From contig NC_133024.1 of the NCBI RefSeq assembly GCF_048771995.1, positions 41,764,001-41,828,000 on the forward strand: a DNA stretch of 64,000 nucleotides, given 5' to 3'. Both the position numbers and the translations under genes were made by a program. Of the stretch, positions 36,901 through 47,260 are shown piece by piece. Origin of the DNA: Taeniopygia guttata. Taxonomy: Eukaryota > Chordata > Aves > Passeriformes > Estrildidae. Under the pieces are notes generated by a model. It was not told the DNA's origin. It made no database searches and saw nothing but the letters and a program-made list of their open reading frames with translations. The first letter of the stretch is position 1. Each line of letters begins with the position of its first letter.

Positions 36901-37639
36901 TAATTAGTCCAACAGCTCCCACACATTATGCACATTTCTTGCCCTTGGAAATGTTTCAAGTTCACCAGTTTGTACATAAGTGTAACAAATAGGGCTGTGC
37001 ACTGGAAAACCTCTGCATTTCATAGGGTCTTTCAAAAATTTGGCATTCACAACACCACCCTTGTATTCCTGGCCTGGTCACACTACCAAGAACTTACACA
37101 AAGGGCTATCAACCAGACCAAAGAGGAGTTCTGTAGTATCCTCCTTCTTTGGAAGGATTGCTAAGTAATTGCTAGGATGAACCAGCCAAGTTGTAAATGT
37201 GACTGGAAGCAGTAGCACATTCTTATTACAGTTAAACATTCTTGTCTTGAAAACTCACATTTCAGAAACCCCTTTGCAGAGAGCTCATGTCTGAGACTGC
37301 ACTAGAAAATGATGTGTCTCCTCAGGGATGCTGAAAAACTCACCACCAACCAGAAAGTGATCAGTCTTTCACCTACAAGGATCTGACTGATGAGCCTGGA
37401 AGAGCAGCAATGAGGCTTTATTTCACCCTGTCAGTAAGTCATTCCACTATTCATAAGCCAGACCTTTCTGAGACAATTTATGGGACTGGGAAACAAAAGG
37501 AACATTAGGTATGAAGAACAAACCAGGACATAATGAGAGGCCAGCTGCTTCCTAAGGGCCAGGGAATCAGGAGCCAAGCACAACAGAAATTATGTCTGAC
37601 AGAGTCGGGGCTGGGGACTGGCACCTGGAGACAGCCTGG
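33957..37639. other. AT-rich unique sequence, no gene seen
   Basis: The 12-mer 'ggaatcaataaa' occurs three times at 35106-35146. Frames at 34726-35076 (minus, 116 codons) and 35465-35818 (plus, 117 codons) are among the longer ones but show no recognisable domain. Confidence 0.5.
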
Positions 37640-37980
37640 AACCCAGATCATCCCTGTTCCAGCATGGGAGTCCCTCCCATGACAGACAGACCTCCATGAG
37701 CTTCTCTCCAGCATGGGTCCTTCCCTTGAGATACAGCTCTTAGTGAACTGCTCCTGTGTGAATCCCTTCCAGGGGTGCAGTCCTTCAGGAATAGGCTGTT
37801 CCAGTATTGTCCAACCCAGGATCACAAGACTTGCCAGCAAACCTGCTCCAGTGTGGGCTCCTCTTTCCGTGGGTCCACCAGTCTTGCAGGAACCTGTTTG
37901 AGTTCTGGTTTCCCACAGGGTCACTGCCTCATTCAGGTATCCACCTGCTCTGGCATGGGGTCATCCATGGGCCAGTAAAA
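37640..37980 (-). mobile_element. ERVL-like LTR, internal fragment
   Basis: It is the same family and orientation as the LTR at 12191-13172. Spaced motifs include 'gttccagcatgggagtcc', 'ctccagcatgggtcc', 'gctccagtgtgggctcc' and 'gctctggcatggggtc', with 'ccaccagtcttgcaggaacc' between them. Both LTR ends are missing, including the polyadenylation signal and the promoter end. The adjacent 37510-37639 may belong to it but does not align clearly. A minus frame of 139 codons (37505-37924) is a by-product of the LTR composition. Confidence 0.75.
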
Positions 37981-38814
37981 GCCAACCTTGTAAATTATGG
38001 TTTCTCTGGTTATTTCACAACATACCTATGCCAATGGTAAATTGATAAGGTGATAGTAATCTCTATACCAAAGAACATTGTCTGCTGTGAACATTTCTTC
38101 ACAGTAACACAAGTGAGGGTAGTACACCATTCCAGTGCTGCAAAACGTATTCAGATGGGCATATCTAAGCTAGAACTTTGTAACATGATTACAAAAATAT
38201 GTTTGCACAGAACTATATAGCTACGTAAGTCAAGTTTTCAATTTTATGATTCTATGCATTTATTTCCAGTAAGCACACTTCCAGGCAGGAGTTAGATATT
38301 TTAGAGTTAAATCTCTATGCCTTACAGCTAATTTATCAATTTGTTTCTGTGTCAGATCAAGCTAAAATTTTATTCTCTGGAGCTACAAATCAGTTGTGTT
38401 TAAACTTTCATAGCAGCACACACATAATACCAGCTGTCATAGATTTTAAACTTTGGATCTGTAACCCTTAACAAAATGATTATCTTCATTGCCTGATATT
38501 TTTGAGATGAGGGTGGCAACGGGAAAGCTGGATAATGATAACAAAACTAAAAGCGAACAAACGGTGTCAAAAAAAATGGGAGATCATGAACACATTTCTA
38601 TAATTTCGTTCTCATTTCAGTGTTATGAAGACTTTCTCAAAACCAGAAGAAATCTACAAAATTGCACATTAAGTTGTAAGAGAAAATATTTTTTAGATAC
38701 TGTGCAACTGATCGTACTTCTGCTTATAAAATTGCAAGAGAAGATTCCTGCAATCAGTCATCAAAATCTTCAAAATAAACTGAACACCGTAGAATAAGGG
38801 GGAAAGAAGAGGCA
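37981..38814. other. AT-rich unique sequence, no gene seen
   Basis: A 102-codon plus frame (38489-38797) is lysine- and glutamine-rich with no motif. Confidence 0.5.
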
Positions 38815-39806
38815 TGGAGTAGAACTGCCAAGAGTAGGAAGGAGAATGCGCTCCTCAACCTTATATAACAAACAGTGAAGGCCTTGCTGGAGACTTATAA
38901 CTGGGGGCAGCCCTAGCTGCAGGGAGCATGAGACTGTGAAGTTCAGTATTGTGCAACGAGAAAGCATGGCAGCAAGTAAGACACAATCACAGGCTTCATA
39001 AAAACTACCTTTAACCTCTTCCAGGATCTTCTTGGAAGAATCCCATGGGGACAGGTTCTGCAGGGTAGAGGAATCTGAGAGCTGGTTAATAATCAAGAAT
39101 CACTTTATCCAATCTCAAAAACAATTCTCTTGAGCTAGCAATAAACAAAGGGGTGAAGAAACTCACATGGGTGAATAAAGAACTCCTGTCATTATTCAAG
39201 AACAAGCAGGAAATATACAGGAAGATGGAAGCAGAATCAGACCACTTGAAATGAATATAGAGAGAGAGGTAGCCAGAGTAAGTAGAAATGAGATGAGGAA
39301 GGCCACGGTCTATCTGTGATTAATTCTGGCCAAGGATATCAAGGACAAGAAGAAGGGCTTTTTAAAATATGCCAACAGCAAAAGGAAAACAAAGGGTAAT
39401 GTGGGCCCTTTACTAAATGGAGGGGAATCCTGGTAACAGAGAGTGCAGAGAAGTCAGAGTTACTGAATGTCTTCTTTGTGTTGGTCTTCACTGACAAGAC
39501 CAGCCCTCAGAGCTCTCTTATCCAGGACTGCAGGGTAGAAGAATGTTGGAAGGAAGACTTTCCCTCAAACAGTGAAAAAGAGGGTGAGGGGTCCAGAGCA
39601 TTTCTCTTATAAGTACAGGCTGAGGGAGCTGGGCCAGTTCAGTCCCAAGAAGACACGACTGAGAGGGACCTTGTCAATATATACAAGTATCCAAAGGGAG
39701 AGTGCCAAGAGGCAAGACCCAGGCTCTGCTTGGTGGTGTCAAGCAATAGGACATGATGAAATTGGCAAAACTGATGCACAAGAAGATTCCACCTGAATAT
39801 GAGGGA
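38815..39806 (+). mobile_element. CR1 LINE copy lacking its reverse transcriptase
   Basis: 38815 to about 39580 translates, across frames, as the ORF2 endonuclease end and linker. Blocks seen include CREHETVKFSI, FNLFQDLLGRIPWG, LAKDIKDKKKGF and GNVGPLLNG, matching the usual CR1 order. From about 39585 it jumps to the 3' UTR ('agtacaggctgagggagctg' and 'aactgatgcacaagaag'), so the whole reverse transcriptase domain is missing. Stops and frameshifts occur throughout. The 3' end is also lost near 39806, before the CR1 terminus. This is an inactive, internally deleted copy. The coordinates of the deletion junction are approximate. Confidence 0.9.
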
Positions 39807-42800
39807 TAACACCCTCCTAGCAATAGTATCTCATCAACGAAATTTCAGTGAGAAAATGCTAACTGGTGAACTTTTGTGCTTTAGCTCTAATGTTAGTCTT
39901 TTATTCCTGTCTTCTCAACTTAGCCAATTAACCTATTTAGATATGTTATTTAGGGTTAGGCTCTTTTCTTCTTTACTAAAGAGGGCACTTAGGTAGCCAG
40001 TTTAGCTGTCTACTCCACTGCCAATCAAAGGGCTAGACTGATTGTAACAAAGGTTCAGCATCCATACATTTTATAAATATTTACTGCACATTTTTATCCA
40101 TTTTAACCAAAACACCATAGACAGCCAGCTTCACAGAAGGAGGTATGTAGTGATTCTTTACCCTGAACTGAGGTTTTTAATCTTAATAATTTAAGTATCC
40201 AAGTAATTAAACACTGCATCCCAGGTACATAATAGATGTATATTTGAATTATTTGCACTGCATTATTTTTTCACATTGGAATTGTTATTTTTTTGTATAA
40301 TTAAAGAAATTAATCATCATGACACAAAACAACTGAAAATATTTGTGTACCTTCAGTCATACAGCAATGCAGATTGTGTGAACTGGAATAATTAGACCAA
40401 GAATACTTGACAGAATGTGATAAGTCAGTATAGTCCTGTCACGTGACATAACAGGACTGAAGTGAAGAAATGGCAGACTACTACATCCAAACCAACTGAT
40501 CAGAAATGGTTTAGTGCCAGATTATTATTCTAAAGAAGACATATGATGCATACAGAACACTGTAAAGGCTCAGCAGGAACACAATGCTTTCAGATATTAC
40601 CAGTCTCAAAAAGCATGAACTATGACTTTCAGCACACAGGGAAGGGGAGTGAGGGATTAAAGCAATAACCTCTGTACAATGAGTACTGTGTTTTTACATC
40701 ATTAGCAAAACCAAAATGACTGTTCTATTTGTATAAGCCTACAAATATTGAAAGAAATTATCATTATATCATATCTGTTGGACTTGAACTGAGTTGAATA
40801 ATTCTATCTGCTTTGACAGCTGTCTGCATTGGATTTTCTGTTGCTAAAAGCAACAGCTTAGATATCTGTGAAATGAATGGACAAAATAATCCACAGGCAC
40901 TTCAAAACTTTGTGTACATGTTTATTCTTACTGTATGCCATATCCACAAACATATTTGAGTATGTAAAAATATATGTATATGTGTATGTTGAGTATGCTT
41001 TGCCAAACACCAAATGGTTATGCTGTGAATGCATATGTACAGTAATCATGACTCTGAAACATATTTTTGCAAAATATTTATTAAGTAGTTCAATTTGTAG
41101 GATTACAAGCTACTTAAACAATTGTGCTAACTGAACATAATTGCTATATATGTGATCCTGAGGAGTAACCAGGAATGGAGTAGTCCTATATTGTATCTGT
41201 AGAATGTTTTCCAATCTAGACAAAGCACAGATGTTTTATCCCCAGATAACAGTTCCATCTGAGATAATAGGCAGGTTAGGAGAGATGTACATCAGGAGCA
41301 GAACTGTTCCTCCTCCACGTCCATGCAGTTCGAGTGGATAAAACAGGTGAGATTTGAGAGGAATGCTGGGAATGCCCATCCAGTAGAGTAACCAAATGAC
41401 CGAATGACCAAAACAGAAAAGAATACTGAATTAGTGGATGCCAGACATGTTTTTACTAGAACCAAACACTTAAGACTCTTTCACAACATGGAAAACCAGC
41501 TATCACGGTGAAGGAATACAGCGCTGGGAATCAGGTCACCTTCTGACTTTAAGAAGATTTCCAACCCCAAAGAAGGGAAGAGGTTAGACAGGCACTGCTT
41601 GGAAAGAGAGTGTGGCATCAGAGGGGACAGAGATGGAAATGAACAAGGCTGACAAAGTAAATGGAGCAAATTTCTTTGGAGGGCTAGAATGTACTTTTTC
41701 CCTAGTCTAAAAAAGTGCAGTTTTCTGTTGCTTTTTGGTTGGATGGAATTGTCTTGACCTTCTGTTTGACTGCAAATAAAGTCTGAGATTCTGCATAACA
41801 AGGACATTGATACTCACTGCCCTAAGTAGCAGGAGGAATGAGCCATCTAATGCTCTGTTGTCATATACTTCCCAGAACCTCATGTCTCGTCAGAGGAAAT
41901 AATTTTCATTCTCCTTTTTCATTTACAGCTAACAAAGACAGGAAAACCTTTACCTTACTACTGAATAGTAGTAAGGTGTTATGTAACAATCTGCTTTTTG
42001 ATTTCCAGTACTTTTGGATGAGTTCTAATTCTATTGTCTAACACTGACAAATTACTATCATTAGTGAGACAATTTCAGTAAAGATATATAAATAACCAAT
42101 TATAATTTATAAATTGCATACTACTTATATATATATAATTTACAAATTCTGAAAAATAAACCACATATAGATAAATTAAATACGATACATAATGAAACAA
42201 GCAGATAGAAGTTGATTTAAGCTAATTAAAAATTGCCCATCTACCCTCATTATGGTTCCTAATGTATTCATCTCTGTTAGAATCTTTCATCTCTCATGTC
42301 TGCTGAAACAAAGGAAAGAAAATGAATTAGAATTATTTAATACTTTTTTGTTTATATATGGAGGATTTTTTCCTTTAAAAAATAGGCCTTAATAGAAATA
42401 AACTAGGATATGTCCCTAGCTTATTTCTTGTCCATTAATTGTTATCTATGTTGCTACAGTAAATCTCTAGCATTTGTTGTTGTTTAATTCAAAGAACTAT
42501 TCCAGCTGCAAGAGCAGCCTGAATTTCATCAGTGAATAACAAAAGCTCTTCTACATTCTTGAATCCTTGGGATGTGCCTTAAGAAGGGCTCAGAGTATTT
42601 CAAATTTTTAACTTAAATTAATTCATAACAGTGCCAGTTTCTTTCCACAGTCCATAAAGACAGCTTAGACTGACTCGCATAGGTGAGTCCCTTCTGGTTT
42701 CCTGTCTCCTGCCTATTGTCTACACGTGTGGTTGGGATATGGAAATGTTTTTTCCTAGTGTGATAATCACCAACGAGGAAAACAGGAAGAAACATTATAT

Positions 42801-42941
42801 GCTGAGAGTGGCAGAAAGAGTTTATTTAAATTCTACTGAGTTTCCTGTTTCAGCACTTAGTGATGGTATCCAGTATAACTTTAGGCCATTCTCTCAGAGT
42901 CCAAGTCTAGTGTTTTTGCATATCAAATTTTACAGGACTAC
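39807..42941. other. AT-rich unique sequence, no gene seen
   Basis: No recognised gene. The longest frame, 108 codons at 41481-41807 (minus), has no motif. An AT run is present at 42126-42138. Confidence 0.55.
41952..41977. repeat. Perfect 11-bp stem with GAAT loop
   Basis: Left arm 41952-41962 (accttactact) and right arm 41967-41977 are exact reverse complements around a 4-nt loop. No poly-T or other terminator context follows, and no function is implied. Confidence 0.85.
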
Positions 42942-43163
42942 TGAATCATAAAATCATTTAGGTTGGAAAAGACTACAAGATCATTGAGTCCAAACAATTA
43001 TCACTTTGGTAACTAAATCACAGCACCAAGAGCAGCCCCTCAATGTCTTCCTTGTCGTGGTGGGCCCAAAACTGAACACAGCATTCAAAGTTTGGTCTCA
43101 GTGCCGAGTACAGGGGGATGGTCTCTGCACTGGTCCTGGTGGACACACTATTGTTGATACAAT
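42942..43163 (-). mobile_element. CR1 LINE 3' end with internal deletion
   Basis: On the plus strand, 42942-43030 is the CR1 terminus in reverse complement ('aaatcatttaggttgg', 'gatcattgagtcc'). It then jumps near 43045 to a more 5' part of the element ('ggcccaaaactgaacacag', 'cagtgccgagtacaggggg', 'cacactattgttgataca'). The intervening 3' UTR is absent. The copy is inactive and non-coding. Confidence 0.9.
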
Positions 43164-44016
43164 ATTTTGATATTTTGGTATTCTACAAAATATTCATAGA
43201 GAAGCTTACTTATCAGGAAAAACTAATTTTGAAAGTAATTTATAACTCCATCACAGAAAAAGAAGCAGAGAATCTCTTAACACTGGCAGCTTTCTTCCTA
43301 GGGTCTCCTGTACACAATGGAAGCTGAAATTTCTGTGATACACATGTATCAATTTCTACTTATCATGCTTCTTAAGACAGGAATTTAAGGACTGTTAGAC
43401 AAATTTGACTTTTTAAGAAAATTATCACAAATGCATTATTATTGTTTTTCTATTTCTACATATTTTTGGTAAAGCAAAACAAAATGAAAAACCAAACAAA
43501 CATGTATACCAAAAATCCCCTAGCAATGACAGAAGACTCGTGGCTTGATCACCTTTCAGTCTTAAAGGTAAAATGATCATGGTGTTAATAAAATATTTTA
43601 AAAGTCTCTTTAGAAAGAAGGGTACAAACTACATTCAGAATAAATACTGTTTGATATTTTATAATCTAATGCAGTTATTTAACATAAACAGGATAAATTT
43701 GGAGTCAGTGATTTGTGCTACCTTATCCTTACAAAAAAATACAAGTGGTCATTTAAAAGGGAACGTGGCATATAAGAAACTAAACTATCAATAGCACTGG
43801 TAATATAGTAGAGCCCAAGGCCCAGAAGAAATCAAGATTGCGGGGAAAAGTCAGTAGTTGGAAGAGTTTTCATCCAGAACTGAAAGCCCAGACTCTTCTG
43901 TAAAAATGAACACATCTGAAATACAGCTGGAGTGTGGGAGAATCAAAGCAATACAGAGCAGCTGAGCTGGGGATGTACCTCTGGGGATCATTAGTCAAAC
44001 TCATGCTGCAGGCAGG
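43164..44016. other. AT-rich unique sequence, no gene seen
   Basis: No frame above 73 codons and no repeat recognised. Confidence 0.5.
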
Positions 44017-44178
44017 ATCACTAAAAGCAAGTTCCCCCAGATCATCTCCAGTCAGACTTTCAATATCTCCAAAGATTTCTATACCTACGTCCAGTATTTG
44101 ACCACTGTCCCAGTAAAAAGAAGTTTATTTCTTATATTCAAATAGCATGTCTTGTACTTTAACTAGTGCCTGAAAAAC
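44017..44178 (-). mobile_element. CR1 LINE 3' UTR fragment
   Basis: In reverse complement it follows CR1 order: 'gatcatctccagtcagact', 'ttcaatatctccaaagat', 'ccagtatttgaccactgtcc' and 'agtaaaaagaagtttatttc'. The terminal repeat end is missing, so it is a fragment cut on both sides. Confidence 0.75.
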
Positions 44179-44789
44179 AGCCTACAGATCTGCTCTGGCA
44201 GCTTCATTCCTTTCTCTAACTTGGTGGGGGAAGAAAGTGGGATTTTGTTGGCAGGCAGTTCACTAAATTCACAAAAATACCAAAAGGAGGATGCTACTGT
44301 CATGAAGTTGTATTAAAAAGACATATGAAGCTGAATAATATGTCAGTGAGAGAGACTGTCTTTTGCAACTTATGTTAAAAGCTGGCAAGTGGCTGCTGCA
44401 CATGTAGGACCTCAGACGGGTCTCCTTCCTTTCTCTAGCCATTCCCAAGAGGAAACAGGAGATTACAATGGCCATGAAACTCCCAGGAAAGGTAGAGCTA
44501 AACCAGCTCTGCATAGTCTTGGTGCTGGAAAAGGAAGACAAGGAGTAAAATGAAGGCTATTCACCTGAGTTTTGTGAGGACTGGACTTATGGGAAGATCC
44601 AGAGAAGGGGACATCCCTCCTTTGAGTTACAAGTGTACATGATGGCAAAGTCTGTAGTGAGCTCTCAATCTGATCATTTCTCCAGCCATCAATCTACCAT
44701 TTCATGTCTATATTTGCCTTTATCTCTATTTGCAAAAGAAAATATGCCTCTGTTCTTAGAAAATGCAAATGTCTCTGAAGAAAGTAAAG
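44179..44789. other. Unassigned sequence, no gene seen
   Basis: Overlapping short frames on both strands show no motif. Confidence 0.5.
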
Positions 44790-45022
44790 TAAATATGAGA
44801 GAAAAATCTGAATATGCGGAAACAATTTTTTGCTGTGAGAGTAACCAAGAAATGACACAGGTTGCCAGAGAGATGGTGGACTCTTCATCCTTGCAGATAA
44901 TCAAAAGGCATCTGACCTGGTCCTGAGAAACCTGCTCTAGGTGGCACTGCTTGAATAGGGGAGGTGGACCAAATGACATCCAGAGGTTACTGCCAACCTC
45001 AACCATTTTGTGGTTCTAAATT
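44790..45022 (+). mobile_element. CR1 LINE 3' end
   Basis: It reads 'tgctgtgagagtaacc', 'ggttgccagagagatggtgg', 'aaacctgctctaggtggc', 'tggaccaaatgacatccag', then 'caacctcaaccattttgtgg'. This is the CR1 3' UTR in forward order up to its terminus. It is 5'-truncated, and lies about 600 bp from an oppositely oriented CR1 tail at 44017-44178. Confidence 0.92.
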
Positions 45023-46801
45023 TTTATGAAAATAGTTAGTTATTCTCTCTATTCTAGAGAATAATACTGAAGGCGTTGCACTGACCCTCTTTCAAGGCTC
45101 CACACCTTACTTAGGAATGAGTTTCAGGCAATTCTGGAGTTTGAAGTCAACTTTTTGAGAGGAAAAGACTCAATTCATGACTTGAAAATTAACTCTTTTT
45201 GAAAGCCTGCAGGCCTTTTTTTGCTCTGTCCAGCAGCTCATGGTTTTAATAGGAACATGCTCAAGGCCCTGTTTTTTGCCTGTCACCAATAGTATCCCAA
45301 AACTTGTGTCTTGCCCCGGGTGCTTGAAAACATATGCTGGCTGAGGGGGATGGATATATCTCTGGGAATTTTTTTTCTCTGCACAGAAAGTTTCAAACTT
45401 CTCCTCTTTAGGTACTGTGGCTTTAACTTACATTTTTTGCTGCTTGGTGGATTTGCAGATCTGAGGGTTGGTTGCTTTGTGAAATGAAGGCCCACACACC
45501 ATACGTGAGCTGTGGCGGGGGAGAGAAGAAGGCAGTCAGTGATGTTTGCTGCTTTCAGAGACTGTACAGTAGAACATCTCGAATTTCAAGGAACCCCGCT
45601 CCCTGTCTCTGTACAACAGTGCCTGGCTATGGTTATGTGATGTTCCCCCCACCCTCTCAGCCCCCTAAATTATCAGGCTAGCCCAGAGATCCGAGGCTTT
45701 GAGGGGAGGAATATCAGGGAATAGCAAAGATTTCCAAAATAGGCTCTTACCCTGATATATGTTGGTTCAGTTCTCTTTATTCTGTGATGTCCAAAGGGAG
45801 AGTGGGGCAAAAGAAGACGAACAGGAAATGTCAGGGGTTTATCTAGACTTTGGACAGGGAGGGCTTCTTGGCTCTCTTCCAGCCCTGTCAGGGCAGGAAG
45901 GAGGGGTCCAGGGTTATCTTGATCAGAGTCACAGGGTCCTGGGGAGGGGGGAACAGAATGCCCATGAGCACAATATAACAGTTATGGAGAAGTTCTTTGC
46001 AGCAGAAACACAATAAATATGATAGTGAATCAGACTGAGCTCAAATGACCGTAGTGGCATAACAAATTGGTGGAAGAAAACAAGACAGCACTGGGGAAAC
46101 CTGAGAAAAAGACTTATAAGAGGTTTTATGGTTGCATGTTTGCAACCACCCACTTCCAAAGACAAATGTCATCCATTCCAGGCAGTGGGGATAATGCCAT
46201 TCATTTGAACTGCTGTCACTGAGTGGCAGGAGCTGATGATTTCCCCTACCACATTGACTCCTAGTCTGCAGACAGCAGGGGAAGAAGGGGAAGAAGAAAC
46301 TGATAAAGTGTAAAGGACAGAACCTCTAAGATATTGCTAGAAATTTAAGTAATTTAACACTAAAGGCAGCACTAATCATTTAAGATAGGCCTTATTCTCC
46401 CCAGTTTCCCAATGGTTTTCAGTATGATAGAGGAACTGTTTAGATTGCTTCCCTATAATTATTAGTAAACATCTTATTTGCTATGTCTCTTATTTGAAGC
46501 AGAGCCTAAATACTTCAGTCTAATTATTACTCATTCATGAATGCCTGCTTTATTGTTCTAAATGAAAACATGCTCTTAGAGAGGTAATAAAATTATAATT
46601 AGAATCTATTCATAACAAATTTAAGAGTGAATGCTCAAAGCAGTCGACACTGAAGTCATCCAAAGCATGTGTGAGTATGCAAGAACTGTATGTACAGTTC
46701 TGTGTATACTGTTTAATTGTTACAGTTGTATTTGACGTAGGAAAATGACTTCTTGATCTAAATGGTTTTGAACTTGCAAGGCTCATGCTCCACTGCTTCA
46801 A
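45023..46801. other. Mixed-composition sequence, unassigned
   Basis: 45460-46000 is GC-richer, with several short plus frames (45472-45681, 45759-46016). No LTR end, repeat family or protein domain is recognisable. Confidence 0.45.
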
Positions 46802-47260
46802 TTGCACAGATTCATAGACAGCAGAGGAGCAGTGCTGTTCAGTGCCAGATCTGGATCACAAAACTCAGCTGAATTTCAGATAAGTAGCACCACAAGAAAC
46901 ATAGCATTAAGACACAATCACCATGCTCAGGCACAGTTACTATCTATCATGCAAACTCCATTTCTCACAGCAAAACATTTACTAACCTCCTGTCTGAGAA
47001 GAAAATTGCACTGTACATTTCAAAACAGTTTTCCTAAAATGCATAAAATGAGTAATAGCCAAAAGAGGCTTATTACAGGTAGAGTCATATATAGTGTCAA
47101 TACAAGCAAAATCAAACACAACTCTTTTGATTATTCCTTTCCCTTCACTCTAGTTATATCCCATATTTTAATGAGTATTGCTAACCTATTAGCTGGCAAA
47201 ATAATCCACATTGAACTTATCAAAGAAAATGCTGTCCAAGATTCCAGACTTTGTCTGTAG
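46802..47260 (+). CDS. Doubtful 152-codon ORF outside any recognised repeat
   Basis: I do not recognise the protein. It is the longest frame in the window outside the LTR. It is rich in serine, histidine, lysine and asparagine, with a weakly hydrophobic stretch near residues 115-130 (FPFTLVISHILMSIANLLAG). A second frame of 119 codons (47251-47610) overlaps its end in another reading frame. The start has no strong context, and no splice signals or polyadenylation signal frame it. Chance, or a decayed coding remnant such as an old transposon or retrovirus gene, are both possible. I favour chance. Confidence 0.1.
   Translation: MHRFIDSRGAVLFSARSGSQNSAEFQISSTTRNIALRHNHHAQAQLLSIMQTPFLTAKHLLTSCLRRKLHCTFQNSFPKMHKMSNSQKRLITGRVIYSVNTSKIKHNSFDYSFPFTLVISHILMSIANLLAGKIIHIELIKENAVQDSRLCL

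Noticed and set aside
37505..37924. 139-codon minus-strand open frame as a gene
   Set aside because: It overlaps an LTR fragment of the same family and has the same repeated motif origin.
42651..42682. 32-nt microexon between ctttccacag and gtgagtcc
   Set aside because: All frames contain stops, and the segment is too short to judge; probably chance.
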